A DNA stretch of 38,372 nucleotides from Nitrospira sp. GTDB lineage: Bacteria; Nitrospirota; Nitrospiria; Nitrospirales; Nitrospiraceae. The DNA is taken from positions 1 through 38,372 of the forward strand of contig JARFPM010000019.1 of assembly GCA_030444405.1 (NCBI GenBank). The letters are read 5' to 3'. Below, one piece after another: positions 7,736 to 15,123 of this stretch. The notes below the pieces were generated by a model that was not told the DNA's origin, made no database searches, and saw only the letters and a list, made by a program, of their open reading frames with translations. How positions within the stretch are numbered: the stretch's first letter is position 1; each line of letters opens with the position of its first letter. A program made the position numbers and the translations under genes.

Positions 7736-8521
7736 ATGAAACGAATGGTCATGACGGGACTGTGGCTGGTGGTCGGTATTCCATGGATCCTTACGTTGGG
7801 GTTCGGGGCAGATGCCGGAGCGTATGAGTCGGCGACTGTGACGGATGGCGCGGCGGTGCGTGGCACGATCACCTTTAAGGGGACAGTCCCGCCACCGAAG
7901 GAATTCGAGCTGCGACGTTACCCGGACCGTGAGTTTTGCGGGGCTCTGTCTGATGGAAACGGGAATCGCCTATTGAAGGAAGTCACTCTCGGGCCGGACG
8001 GCGGGCTCAAGGATGTGGTGGTGATCGTGGAGGGCATCGAGAGAGGCAAGCCGTTCACGTTCACCGATGCCGAAGTGGAAGCGAGTATCTGCCAGTTCCT
8101 GCCTTTCGTCACCGTGGTTGGCGACAAGCGCCGAATCACGGTGTTTAATCGAGATCCGGTTTCACACGATATTCAAGGGTATGCGTATGACCAAGCAGGG
8201 GTCGATATCGTTCTCCATCGACCTGCGCTGCATGTGAGCGGGACTACGGATTTCGTGCAGTTAGTCAAAGGCCGGAAAGTGTTCACCATGCAGTGCGGCA
8301 TGCATCCCTACATGCAGAATTGGGGATATGCGATCGACAACCCGTATTATGCGGTGACGGACCTCAACGGGTCGTTCGCCATCGGAGATCTTCCAGCCGG
8401 CACGTACCATATCAAGGCCTGGCATCCGATGTTGGGGACGCAAGAGCGGGATATCACCGTGAAACCGAACGAGACCGTCTCGCTTGATTGGCTGTTTGAG
8501 GCGAAACGAGCCATCGAATGA
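7736..8521 (+). CDS. Exported type-1 copper (cupredoxin) protein with carboxypeptidase-regulatory-like segments
   Basis: 261 residues from ATG 7736, seven bases after AGGAGG (7723-7728); ATG 7730 and 7718 are less well placed. The signal peptide (MKRMVMTGLWLVVG and onward to about DAGA) is followed by AAVRGTITFKGTVPPPK, a motif common in periplasmic carboxypeptidase-regulatory-like proteins. Later come NRDPVSHDIQGY, where the His fits the first type-1 copper ligand, and MQCGMHPYMQNW, which supplies Cys, His (Cys+3) and Met (Cys+6 or Cys+2). The C-terminus (GSFAIGDLPAGTYHIKAWHP, then LG) is a second regulatory-like beta module. It is probably a small electron carrier or copper-binding protein of the periplasm and a plausible partner of the multicopper oxidase. 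Its stop overlaps the next start (ATGA). Confidence 0.7.
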   Translation: MKRMVMTGLWLVVGIPWILTLGFGADAGAYESATVTDGAAVRGTITFKGTVPPPKEFELRRYPDREFCGALSDGNGNRLLKEVTLGPDGGLKDVVVIVEGIERGKPFTFTDAEVEASICQFLPFVTVVGDKRRITVFNRDPVSHDIQGYAYDQAGVDIVLHRPALHVSGTTDFVQLVKGRKVFTMQCGMHPYMQNWGYAIDNPYYAVTDLNGSFAIGDLPAGTYHIKAWHPMLGTQERDITVKPNETVSLDWLFEAKRAIE

Positions 8522-9027
8522 GAAGCGGTCTCCACGCTGTATGTCTCGTGATCGTTCTCGGCGTGTCGACGGTCGGCGCGCCTGCCGCACAGCCGAACGA
8601 CGTCGTTTCTTCGGGACGGGTTGAAGTGGTCCTGGGGAACGAGCATCGCCAGCACCTGGAGGAGATCAAGAAAGAGTTCGCTGAGGCGGGGCTCACGAAC
8701 CTCCACGTGCAATTCATGAAGGCGGGGAAACCTCCGACCAACATCGGCCTGGGTCCATCGGTCACTGCGGCACGGGCCCGCGCCGCCATCCGGATGGCCA
8801 AGAAGTACAATCGAGATGTCACCATCCTGTTGCCGGAGCGGCTCTTCCCGGATCATTATGTGACGATCGCATCCTCCAGCTTCGACGAGACTGTGGAATA
8901 TCGCGTGAGCATCGAGCAGCTCAAGGAACTGGAAAATCCCGCACTCGCAACGGAGGAATTTCACGAGTTGTATCGCCGGCTCACGCCGACCGATCAGCCG
9001 CCGGTCAAGAAAGGTCGGGTGTTCTGA
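8518..9027 (+). CDS. Exported protein of unknown function
   Basis: 169 residues. ATG 8518 overlaps the preceding stop (ATGA), implying translational coupling. The signal peptide is RSGLHAVCLVIVLGVSTVGA, then PAAQ. The mature part is mixed alpha/beta: GRVEVVLGNE, HRQHLEEIKKEFAEAGL, LHVQFMKAGK, SVTAARARAAIRMAKKY and VTILLPERLFPDHYVTIAS. No cysteines remain after cleavage and no metal motif is evident. I do not recognise the family. Its place between a cupredoxin and an SmbP-like protein suggests a periplasmic accessory role, which is inference only. Confidence 0.65.
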   Translation: MRSGLHAVCLVIVLGVSTVGAPAAQPNDVVSSGRVEVVLGNEHRQHLEEIKKEFAEAGLTNLHVQFMKAGKPPTNIGLGPSVTAARARAAIRMAKKYNRDVTILLPERLFPDHYVTIASSSFDETVEYRVSIEQLKELENPALATEEFHELYRRLTPTDQPPVKKGRVF

Positions 9028-9431
9028 TGATGAAGCAGATGCTCTGCGCCGTCGTGTTGGCAATGGCTGTCGGGGCGGCGCCGATCCTGGCCGCGCCGAC
9101 GCAGGCGATCCAAGAGCACGGCAAGGCGATGCTCCGTGACGCGGAGGAAATGGTCATGCACGGAGGCATGGGCGATGGCGGGGCCATTCGGCACCATTGC
9201 GCAGAAGTGACCAAACATGCGACGGCGATTCTCGGCCTGTTGCCCAAGGGGGATGAGCATGGCCGAGCGGCGGCGCCGTTCCTCCAAGAGGCCATCACCC
9301 ACTGTAAGCGGGTAGCCGACATGGGCGACAAGGTCGATCCAGGTGCGAGCTTGAATCCCGCCGTGAAAGCGCGTGCGGCGGCCAAAGAGGCGATGAAGCA
9401 TCTGTCGGCCATGCGCGACAGCGGCGCATAG
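9027..9431 (+). CDS. SmbP-like small periplasmic metal-binding protein
   Basis: 134 residues. ATG 9027 overlaps the previous TGA (TGATG). Signal peptide MMKQMLCAVVLAMAVGAAP to about ILAA. The mature protein is all-helical and rich in His and Met spaced for one face of the helices: QEHGKAMLRDAEEMVMHGGM, then GAIRHHCAEVTKHATAILG, DEHGRAAAPFLQEAITHCKR and AAAKEAMKHLSAM. This is the arrangement of the SmbP family, which binds Cu and other divalent metals. Two cysteines (HHC, THC) are unusual for a family otherwise dominated by His. It is last in the four-gene run from 7122. A likely role is metal buffering or sequestration beside the copper proteins. The stop codon TAG shares its final G with the first base of a MITE-like repeat. 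Confidence 0.75.
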   Translation: MMKQMLCAVVLAMAVGAAPILAAPTQAIQEHGKAMLRDAEEMVMHGGMGDGGAIRHHCAEVTKHATAILGLLPKGDEHGRAAAPFLQEAITHCKRVADMGDKVDPGASLNPAVKARAAAKEAMKHLSAMRDSGA

Positions 9432-9647
9432 CAGCCCGTTGAAAAAAGCCCGCCGGCTACGTTCTCGCATCGCTCAGACCCCCAACGTACCAAAGCGGGA
9501 GAGAGCTGCTCTGGCAGCTCCGGGTGAGCCGCGCGAGAACGATTACGCCTCGGCCAAGATACTGCCGGCTCGCCGGCGCGCACGAACTTGGCGCTCTTTC
9601 TTCATCGCGCCGTGCGCCTTGCTAGACTGCCTTTTTGAACGGCTGCC
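9431..9647. repeat. MITE-like repeat, copy 1
   Basis: 217 bp. Left end GCAGCCCGTTGAAAAAAGCC and right end (reverse complement) GGCAGCCGTTCAAAAAGGC form imperfect terminal inverted repeats. It contains a perfect internal hairpin GAGCTGC-tct-GGCAGCTC (9503-9520). The reverse complement is nearly identical over long stretches to the element at 25539-25773. It carries no transposase. It begins at the last base of the upstream TAG stop and ends 21 bases before the convergent gene's stop, so it may also serve as a bidirectional terminator. Confidence 0.75.
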
Positions 9648-9668
9648 TCAGTGAACCGGCTGCCACGG

Positions 9669-10283
9669 CTACTTCGGAACGATCGGGCTCACGGCGTTTT
9701 GATCACGGCCCGGTTCAAACGTTTCCACGAGCCGGTTGATAATCGGCATCAGGTCTTTTTGCGCCGCGGCCGGCACCTTGATCCGAATGCCTCGTCCTTC
9801 ATTCCGGCCGAGGGAAAAAATGTGATGTTCGATCATCTCGATGTGTTTGTCGTCTTTATACGTGAAGGTTAATTGTTTCCCGGGCAATCCTCCTAACAAC
9901 CTTTCCTGATCCTGACCCCAGGTCAATCTGATGTTCTTCTTGCCGTAAAGGTCTGTGATGATGCGCCGATGGGCATCGGCGAATTCCTTGAGTGTCTGCC
10001 GTCCGTCCTGACTGCTGCCGGTGACCACATTCATGTGCCCGGATAAAGCGACCAGGCTGTGCTCGATTGGAGGGTACAGTGTGACCCCGATTCCGTCCGG
10101 CAGCGGATTGCCGAGCCGCCAATCATCAGGATAGCGGACGGAAAAACCGAAGCGGGCATTCGTATAGAGTTTCCAGCCACGCTCATCGTGCTCCGGCCCA
10201 GAAGCCGGCCACGCCTGTGCGTCCAGGCCAAGGCCCAACACTGCTGCCAGGAACATATATATCAGGGTCATTCCGATCCTCAT
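9669..10283 (-). CDS. Exported PsbP-like/DUF1795-like protein
   Basis: 204 residues from ATG 10283. The longer open frame upstream has no signal-like or conserved composition, while the ATG at 10283 starts a clean signal peptide (RIGMTLIYMFLAAVLGLGLD, AQA). AGAGGAAGGA lies about 11 bases upstream. The mature region begins WKLYTNARFGFSVRYPDDWR, the typical opening of PsbP/DUF1795-type proteins (a Y-x-N-x-x-x-G-F-S-x-x-Y-P-x-x-W pattern), followed by alternating strands and a C-terminal helix (PIINRLVETFE). Function unknown; exported and probably monomeric. It is separated from the upstream minus-strand gene by a repeat hairpin (10336-10394), so co-transcription with 10424-11299 is possible but would be attenuated. 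Confidence 0.65.
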   Translation of the reverse strand: MRIGMTLIYMFLAAVLGLGLDAQAWPASGPEHDERGWKLYTNARFGFSVRYPDDWRLGNPLPDGIGVTLYPPIEHSLVALSGHMNVVTGSSQDGRQTLKEFADAHRRIITDLYGKKNIRLTWGQDQERLLGGLPGKQLTFTYKDDKHIEMIEHHIFSLGRNEGRGIRIKVPAAAQKDLMPIINRLVETFEPGRDQNAVSPIVPK

Positions 10284-10335
10284 CTCAGTCCGATTCCTTC
10301 CTCTGGCGTCGCGCGGCGAAAAGGCTGTTACACAC

Positions 10336-10394
10336 CGTTCGTGCCGAGCTTGTGGAAGTACGAACCGAGCTTTCGACAAGCTCTAGGGCGAACG
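10336..10394. repeat. REP-like inverted repeat
   Basis: The left arm CGTTCG-tgcc-GAGCTTGTgGAA and the right arm TTTCgACAAGCTC-tagg-GCGAACG are imperfect inverted copies. The sequence belongs to the common CGTTCG/GAGCTTGTCGAA class of small dispersed bacterial repeats. It lies between two minus-strand genes and can form a hairpin in their shared transcript. Confidence 0.65.
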
Positions 10395-10423
10395 AAACCG
10401 TCAAGAAGCGGAGACGCACGACG

Positions 10424-11299
10424 CTAGCGAACAGACTTGGCGCAGCGAAACCCGATGGTCGCAGCTCGCTGCTCCGGGGCAGCGCCGCTTCGCGTTGCCG
10501 TTCGCAGCAAGGGCGGGGCGCTTTTCCACGATCCACCTCGCACCACCTTATAGCGGCCTTGCCCTGCTCCCCGCGGATTACGGTCGGGCATAGTCGCATA
10601 ATAATCGATCCCAAACCAGTCTTCGACCCACTCGGCGGCATTCCCCGCCATATGATACAGGCCGTAAGGACTTCGACCGTTCTCGCCGCTCTCGACGGAG
10701 GCCACGATGGGTATTTCATGGACATGGTACTGCCCGAACATGGCCAACCCCGCTGCCGGAGGTTTGCGACCCCAGGGAAAGAGATTACCCTTCTCTCCTC
10801 GGGCGGCCTTTTCCCACTCGGCTTCGGTCGGCAGGCGCTTACCCCGTGCGCGGCAAAAATCCGAGGCCTCGGTCCAGGCGACGTAGAGTGCCGGCCAACG
10901 GGTCAGTATGTCCGGCGGTACCGCATGGACGGTCATCATGTGGTCGATCAGCTTGCGTATTTCTGCAGGAATGGAGCGTTGCTGCCGGTTCAACCACTGG
11001 AGAAATTCCCCTAGACTCACTTCCTCTCGGTCGATCTCAAACCGATCCAACCACACAAGGCGTTGCGGCTGTTCGGTATCGTCGTAGGGGAGATCAAGGC
11101 TGAATGGACTGTGGCCGGTCCTCGCAGTTCCCATGATGAAGGAGCCCTCAGTGATGGTCATCATGGGAGAACCATGGGCGAGCGCAGCGATGCGCACATA
11201 GGGTGATTCCTCCTCTGCTCTTCCGGTCACGGGGCTCAACAGGAATGCCGTGAGTGCGACAAGTGCGAGAAGTCTCAAAGCGGCTGGAACGTACCTCAT
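10424..11299 (-). CDS. Exported FGE/SUMF1-domain protein lacking the catalytic cysteines
   Basis: 291 residues from ATG 11299 (CAGGAAG just upstream); a start 7 codons earlier is possible. Signal peptide RYVPAALRLLALVALTAFLL to about GRA. The rest is one formylglycine-generating-enzyme-like domain: GSFIMGTA, DRFEIDREEVSLGEFLQWLN, RGKRLPTEAEWEKAARG, FPWGR, SPYGLYHMAGNAAEWVEDW, YKVVRGGSW and IGFRCAKSV. The active-site cysteines of true FGE are absent (the usual EWC is EWV and the C-terminal Cys pair is missing), so sulfatase activation is unlikely. It resembles the NirV-like group found near copper enzymes. Its activity is unknown. It shares domain type and strand with 12063-13301 but is separated from it by a + strand gene. 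Confidence 0.75.
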   Translation of the reverse strand: MRYVPAALRLLALVALTAFLLSPVTGRAEEESPYVRIAALAHGSPMMTITEGSFIMGTARTGHSPFSLDLPYDDTEQPQRLVWLDRFEIDREEVSLGEFLQWLNRQQRSIPAEIRKLIDHMMTVHAVPPDILTRWPALYVAWTEASDFCRARGKRLPTEAEWEKAARGEKGNLFPWGRKPPAAGLAMFGQYHVHEIPIVASVESGENGRSPYGLYHMAGNAAEWVEDWFGIDYYATMPDRNPRGAGQGRYKVVRGGSWKSAPPLLRTATRSGAAPEQRAATIGFRCAKSVR

Positions 11300-11453
11300 G
11301 GCTTCCTGTACCGGGAACATTGGCCAGGAGTCAATGGTATGGTTGGGCGGGTGAAAACATTACTCGTCTACCGCGGTCCGAGCTCGTGCCTGACGAGCCG
11401 TTCACCAAAGACGATGACGATTTTTCTGAGCGGATCGATTATGATAACGCAGC

Positions 11454-11930
11454 ATGTATTCCACTCTGGTTGTCCTACATATCCTTGCTGCGGTGAGCTG
11501 GATCGGGGGAATGATTTTTCTCTCCCTCGTCCTGGCACCCTTGGTCAGAGGTCGGAAAGCGGCACCGGAATTCATGGCGTTGTTTCGGTCTGCGGCGCTG
11601 GGATTTCGTCCCGTCGTCTGGATGGCTATAGCAGTATTGCTTACTACAGGCCCGATGTTGTTGGCACATCGCGGTATCAATGTGGCGAATCCGGGCTCGT
11701 GGTCGGGGATCGTGACCGTGAAGTTGACGCTGGTCGCCCTATTGTTGTTTCTGACCCTCCTCCACGATCTTGTCTTCGGCCCTCAGGTGAGTCGGGTCAG
11801 TGCGATTCCGGAATCCCAGCGAACGCCCAGTGAACAGGTTGCTTTCAGAACCGCGCGCTGGCTGCCGCGTTTTTCCCTGCTCATCGCACTGGCTGTTATG
11901 GTCGCAGCAGCGATGCTGGCCCGGTCGTAA
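11454..11930 (+). CDS. CopD-like small integral membrane protein
   Basis: 158 residues with about four membrane helices: LVVLHILAAVSWIGGMIFLS (first 25 residues), VVWMAIAVLLTTGPMLL, VTVKLTLVALLLFLTLLHDL and FSLLIALAVMVAAAMLA. The LHILAA-W-GGM start and the K-T-L-x-L-x-H-D signature in the third helix fit the CopD/YebZ-type family of small membrane proteins, some linked to copper uptake or heme-related membrane functions. ATG 11454 has no obvious strong ribosome-binding site. It sits alone on the + strand between two minus-strand FGE-like genes. A copper role fits the neighbourhood but is inference; conserved His11 and His102 could be ligands. Confidence 0.65.
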   Translation: MYSTLVVLHILAAVSWIGGMIFLSLVLAPLVRGRKAAPEFMALFRSAALGFRPVVWMAIAVLLTTGPMLLAHRGINVANPGSWSGIVTVKLTLVALLLFLTLLHDLVFGPQVSRVSAIPESQRTPSEQVAFRTARWLPRFSLLIALAVMVAAAMLARS

Positions 11931-12062
11931 CGGGATTCCACGAGTGACCTAGTCAAATTCTGCACGGTGATATCCTCGTCTCAACGCATCGAGTAAGAAT
12001 CAAGCCCGCCGAGCCACGAAGCGCAGACGGGATCAAAATGACACAGATCAAGCCCCCCATGG

Positions 12063-13301
12063 TTATGGAGTCTTTGCACAACGGAATCCGTAGCCGAACT
12101 GCCGACTGGATGGTTCGGCATTGAAACGGAAGGAAGAACGCAGAAATTCCTGGATATAAAGCCAGTTACCCCCCCGCACGACTTTCGACTTACCCGTCGT
12201 CGGTCCTTGAGGATTCTTGGCCGGGCTCTTCTTGTAATAGTCATGGTCATACCAGTCGTTCACCCATTCCCAGGCATTGCCGGCCATGTCGTAGATGCCA
12301 TAGGGGCTCTTGCCCATTTCGAACATCCCCACCGGAACCAACGCCATATGGTTCGCCCATTCCTTTTTTCCGAAATTCGCGTGGAGCCTGGTGGGGGCCT
12401 CGTTGCCCCAGGGATAGAGGCGGCCATCCGTCCCTCGCGCCGCCTTTTCCCACTCCGCCTCGGTGGGGAGGCGCTTGCCGGCCCATTTGCAGTACGTGGC
12501 TGCATCAAACCAACTGACGTTGACAACGGGGCGTTTCTGATGTCGAGGTTGGTTCATGATCTCCCACTCCGGCGGCGCCTCTTTGTCCGTCGCCTCCAGA
12601 TACTTGGCATACTGCCTCACCGTCACGTGGTACTTGTCCATATAGAAGGCGTTGAGGTAGACGCGATGCACCGGCTTTTCGTCGTCTGCCATGGTGCTCC
12701 CCATCGTGAACTCCCCCGCCGGCACCAGCGCCATCGGCTGGTCACCCGGTTTCAGACTATCCAGCACGGTGGTCGAACGCCGACCCGGGAGCTTTGCTTC
12801 CAACTGTTGGTAGACCGCCAGTTGTTCCTTGTTAAGCCCTAGCTCATTAGCGCCGTCCAGAGCCTCCTCCGCCTGCTTCATCTTGTCGGGCTGAGCCTGC
12901 CCATCGGCAATCAAATCCTCCGCTTCCTCCAGCAACCGCCACGCCGTCACTTCCTCAAGCGATTGCCACACCTCCATTTTACGCAACCGTAGTTCCTTGG
13001 TCCCCGCTGTCCTGGATTTCGCATCCAGATGCAACGCGGTCTCGTAATGTTCTTCCGCGCAGGCCCAGGCTTTCAGACCTCGACAGGCCTCAGCCAAGTT
13101 GAAATGGGCCTGCACATTCGAGGAGTTCTTCACGATGCCGGCTTCCAGCGCCGCGCGCGCTTCCGCATACTGCTTCTTCTTCAGCAGAGTCTCCCCTTTG
13201 GCAAAATCCTGTTCGCCGGTCTCGGCTGCCGACGCCGCCAAGGAGTTTGCGGTCACGCTCAAACATATGACAAGACCCAGGATCGCGAGTGGCTGTCTCA
13301 T
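12063..13301 (-). CDS. Exported TPR-FGE/SUMF1-domain protein, non-catalytic
   Basis: 412 residues from ATG 13301, supported by GGAGG at 13311-13315; the longer frame upstream is intergenic. Signal peptide RQPLAILGLVICLSVTANSL to about ASAA. Residues ~25-120 are TPR-like helical pairs (ETLLKKKQYAEARAALEAGI, VQAHFNLAEACRGLKAWACA, EEHYETALHLDAKS), then a helical linker (~120-190). The C-terminal half is an FGE-like domain: PAGEFTMGSTM, FYMDKYHVTVRQYAKYL, NVSWFDAATYCKWAGKRLPT, LYPWGNE, SPYGIYDMAGNAWEWVNDWY, KVVRGGNW and YGFRCAKTP. The catalytic cysteine position after AWEW is valine and the C-terminal cysteine motif is missing, so formylglycine formation is not expected. The TPR part suggests a scaffolding role in the periplasm. 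Upstream (13324-13339) is a short hairpin ACCGCC-ctat-GGCGGT in its leader. Confidence 0.75.
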   Translation of the reverse strand: MRQPLAILGLVICLSVTANSLAASAAETGEQDFAKGETLLKKKQYAEARAALEAGIVKNSSNVQAHFNLAEACRGLKAWACAEEHYETALHLDAKSRTAGTKELRLRKMEVWQSLEEVTAWRLLEEAEDLIADGQAQPDKMKQAEEALDGANELGLNKEQLAVYQQLEAKLPGRRSTTVLDSLKPGDQPMALVPAGEFTMGSTMADDEKPVHRVYLNAFYMDKYHVTVRQYAKYLEATDKEAPPEWEIMNQPRHQKRPVVNVSWFDAATYCKWAGKRLPTEAEWEKAARGTDGRLYPWGNEAPTRLHANFGKKEWANHMALVPVGMFEMGKSPYGIYDMAGNAWEWVNDWYDHDYYKKSPAKNPQGPTTGKSKVVRGGNWLYIQEFLRSSFRFNAEPSSRQFGYGFRCAKTP

Positions 13302-13487
13302 AAACGCTTTCCTCCGAATTCTGACCGCCCTATGGCGGTGGGGCTCGCTTCCCGTTACAGAACACCGGCCGCGGTCGTGGAACACAGTTTTTATAGCCGG
13401 GAACATAACATAACGTGGCCTCAGCATAAAGAAGCCTAACCGCTCGGTAGAAATTGAGGAGATTGATGATTGAGGCCCGCTACAGGT
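13302..13487. other. Leader/intergenic region of the TPR-FGE gene
   Basis: It holds the ribosome-binding site (GGAGG, 13311-13315), a 6-bp hairpin with a 4-nt loop (13324-13339), and AT-richer sequence around 13387-13460 where a minus-strand promoter would be expected. No gene was recognised here. Confidence 0.4.
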
Positions 13488-13634
13488 CTACGGCAAGTTG
13501 CAGACGACCTCAACGCCTAGCCATACGGATTTCGACGTCTTCGACCAATAGCCGGCGCTACACCACGGGCGGATAGAAAGCTCATCCTCGGCGGCCTTCG
13601 GATTGATCTTGAAGACCACCAACGAGACGAACAC
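13488..13634 (-). CDS. Possible small ORF or gene remnant (48 residues)
   Basis: An open minus-strand frame from GTG 13634 to TAG 13488-13490. It reads FVSLVVFKINPKAAEDELSI, then RPWCSAGYW and SVWLGVEVVCNLP. Most codons end in G or C, as in the neighbouring genes, which suggests real coding history. There is no clear ribosome-binding site and no ATG, and the upstream frame is closed by TAG. It may be a remnant of a larger gene or a genuine small protein. Family not recognised. Confidence 0.3.
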   Translation of the reverse strand: MFVSLVVFKINPKAAEDELSIRPWCSAGYWSKTSKSVWLGVEVVCNLP

Positions 13635-13651
13635 TCGAATACTCTAGGGCC

Positions 13652-14113
13652 TTAGGGCCTTGGCTTATCCTTGTAGGCACCGTGATTCGCCGGACCCTTC
13701 GGCAGTTTGTCGCCGGCGACTCGTGTAACGGAAATCTCACGAGGACTGCCTTCGCCCTCGCGCTTGACCGCTAGCTTCACGTTGGTCCCCACTTCTCCCC
13801 GGACCATCTTCACTACCTGCTCATACGTCTTTCCTGAGACCGGTGTGCCGTCGATGCTCACCAGCTCATCTCCATGTTTCAGCCCGACTGCATAGGCCGG
13901 CCCTTCGCGGTGCACTCTGCCGACGTACAACGATGCCGAATCCCCGACGCGCTCAGCCCCAATATGAAGCGATATGCCGATTACGCCATCCGGTATCTTG
14001 GCTTCGTCTGTACGAGTAGGAGCCTCTCCCGGTTGATTTGCAGCGTGAAGTGGACCGATCAGCATTAGAGCGAACACAATACCGGCCATCACAGCCATAT
14101 TTCTGTTCCGCAT
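13652..14113 (-). CDS. Exported PDZ-domain protein
   Basis: 153 residues from ATG 14113, seven bases past AAGGAGG; the earlier ATG 14119 sits only one base from that site. Signal peptide RNRNMAVMAGIVFALMLIGP, LHAA. The mature part is essentially a single PDZ domain (~residues 38-135): IGISLHIGAE, ASLYVGRVHREGPAYAVGLK, GDELVSIDGTPVSGKTYEQV, KMVRGEVGTNVKLAVKREG and REISVTRV. No protease domain is attached, so it may be a periplasmic adaptor that binds protein C-termini. The GLK-x-GDELVSIDG core is textbook PDZ. It is divergently oriented to the cytochrome gene at 14460 across a 346-bp spacer. Confidence 0.75.
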   Translation of the reverse strand: MRNRNMAVMAGIVFALMLIGPLHAANQPGEAPTRTDEAKIPDGVIGISLHIGAERVGDSASLYVGRVHREGPAYAVGLKHGDELVSIDGTPVSGKTYEQVVKMVRGEVGTNVKLAVKREGEGSPREISVTRVAGDKLPKGPANHGAYKDKPRP

Positions 14114-14459
14114 GTACATTCCTCCTTATCAATTGGCTTAAGAACAATCGGCTTGCCTACTGTAACCATGAGCGAGCCGGTATGAGATTAGATCGCAACT
14201 AGGGTAACACGCATCCATGAGAAGTAGGTTAAGCGAGCATTAAGAACCCAGCTCAGTCTGTCGCATTCTGGGACAGAGGCTCGGTGCCTCCTGTAGCAAA
14301 GCGCAACTCTTCTTCGAACAATGTGCTCGTCGTTTCTGCCCAACCGGCGAATTTATTGGCTGAGTTTTAGATCAGTCCCGTTCGGTTCCCTCCTTGCAAT
14401 TTAGCTTCAAACGTTGGGCGCTGTAGGCGTGGACGATAAAGGCTCGGCTCATTAATGAA
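14114..14459. other. Divergent promoter region between the PDZ and cytochrome c' genes
   Basis: No gene was found. An imperfect palindrome GGTTAA-gcgagca-TTAAgAACC lies at about 14228-14249 and could be an operator or hairpin. The AT-richer stretch near 14345-14405 may include the cytochrome promoter. I could not assign a specific -35/-10 pair with confidence. Confidence 0.4.
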
Positions 14460-14927
14460 ATGATGAAACAGAGCATGTGCATTGCTGTCGCCATTCTGTG
14501 GGTCGTCACAGTGACTGCAGCCGGATGGCTTTTCGTGAGGGGGTGGACGACGACGGGAAGCGACGGCCGCACGGAAGTACTTCTGACAACAGCGGAACGG
14601 GATCAGATCCTTGCAGAAATGCGGCAACTCCTAAAAGCTGTGGATGGAATCGTACGCGGGCTTGCTGAGGCGCAGCCTGACAAGAAACAGATGGAAGAAA
14701 CTGCCAGAGCGGTGGGGGTGCACATGGCTGCGGACGTAGAACCAGCCATCATGGCCAAGTTGCCGCTGCCGTTCAAGCAGCTGGGCATGTCGATCCACAA
14801 AGACATGGATGCGCTGGCGGATGCAATTGCGTGGCACGAGACGCCTCAACAAATCTTGCAACGGTTATCGAGCGTGACGGCTCGCTGCACGACTTGTCAT
14901 GACATGTACAGATTCAGAGCGAGCTAG
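14460..14927 (+). CDS. Cytochrome c'-like (class II) c-type cytochrome
   Basis: 155 residues. An N-terminal hydrophobic segment (CIAVAILWVVTVTAAGWLFV) works as a signal or anchor. The remainder is helical: AERDQILAEMRQLLKAVDGI, ARAVGVHMAADVEPAIMAKL, FKQLGMSIHKDMDALADAIA and PQQILQRLSSVTARCTTCHD. The single heme site CTTCH (Cys143, Cys146, His147) lies at the extreme C-terminus, as in four-helix cytochromes c'. Start ATG 14460 or 14463; no strong ribosome-binding site. Roles of such cytochromes include electron transfer and NO or gas binding. The following SQR-like gene makes a quinone/cytochrome electron path conceivable, but there is no direct evidence. Confidence 0.75.
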   Translation: MMKQSMCIAVAILWVVTVTAAGWLFVRGWTTTGSDGRTEVLLTTAERDQILAEMRQLLKAVDGIVRGLAEAQPDKKQMEETARAVGVHMAADVEPAIMAKLPLPFKQLGMSIHKDMDALADAIAWHETPQQILQRLSSVTARCTTCHDMYRFRAS

Positions 14928-14995
14928 TAGCCATTACCGATGTAGCGACTCCCATCCAAGGAGCACTCCTGTCATGGCCGGATGGCACAAGCCTC

Positions 14996-15017
14996 AAAAA
15001 AAGGCGGGAAATCCGCC
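14996..15017 (-). terminator. Intrinsic terminator, minus strand
   Basis: On the minus strand GGCGG-atttc-CCGCC is followed directly by TTTTTTT, a classical Rho-independent terminator. On the + strand the A-run precedes the hairpin, so it does not terminate plus-strand transcription. It has no protein-coding client in this orientation. Confidence 0.7.
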
Positions 15018-15085
15018 ACAACCGAAGGCAATGTCGCTCCGGTAACCCCATAAGGGAGGCATTCAGGAAGTCCCGGGGTCGGGCT
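14996..15085 (-). ncRNA. Candidate minus-strand small RNA upstream of the SQR gene
   Basis: Read on the minus strand there are four successive stem-loops: CCCG/CGGG (about 15081-15070), TCCC-ttat-GGGG (15057-15046), ACCGGAG (15043-15037) with CTTCGGT (15027-15021), and GGCGG-atttc-CCGCC (15017-15003) followed by seven T (15002-14996). Two helices contain G-U pairs that would be C-A or A-C mismatches on the + strand, which argues that the minus-strand RNA is the folded one. No minus-strand protein gene lies upstream or downstream, so this is a candidate sRNA, or antisense to the SQR leader. Its 5' end and promoter are not defined. Part of 14928-15123; the rest of that gap shows only the SQR ribosome-binding site. 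Confidence 0.5.
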
Positions 15086-15123
15086 CAGCACACAGCACTT
15101 GTTAGAAGCACAGGAGGTGAGCG

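Noticed and set aside
9005-9583. Long minus-strand frames over the SmbP-like gene and MITE copy 1
   Set aside because: They are shadows of the + strand genes and the repeat; arginine-rich with no start signals.
14928-15123. Possible known riboswitch (c-di-GMP-I, glycine or cobalamin type) upstream of SQR
   Set aside because: Fragments such as GGGGTTACCG or ACCGAAGG resemble parts of known classes, but the other conserved blocks of each class are missing.
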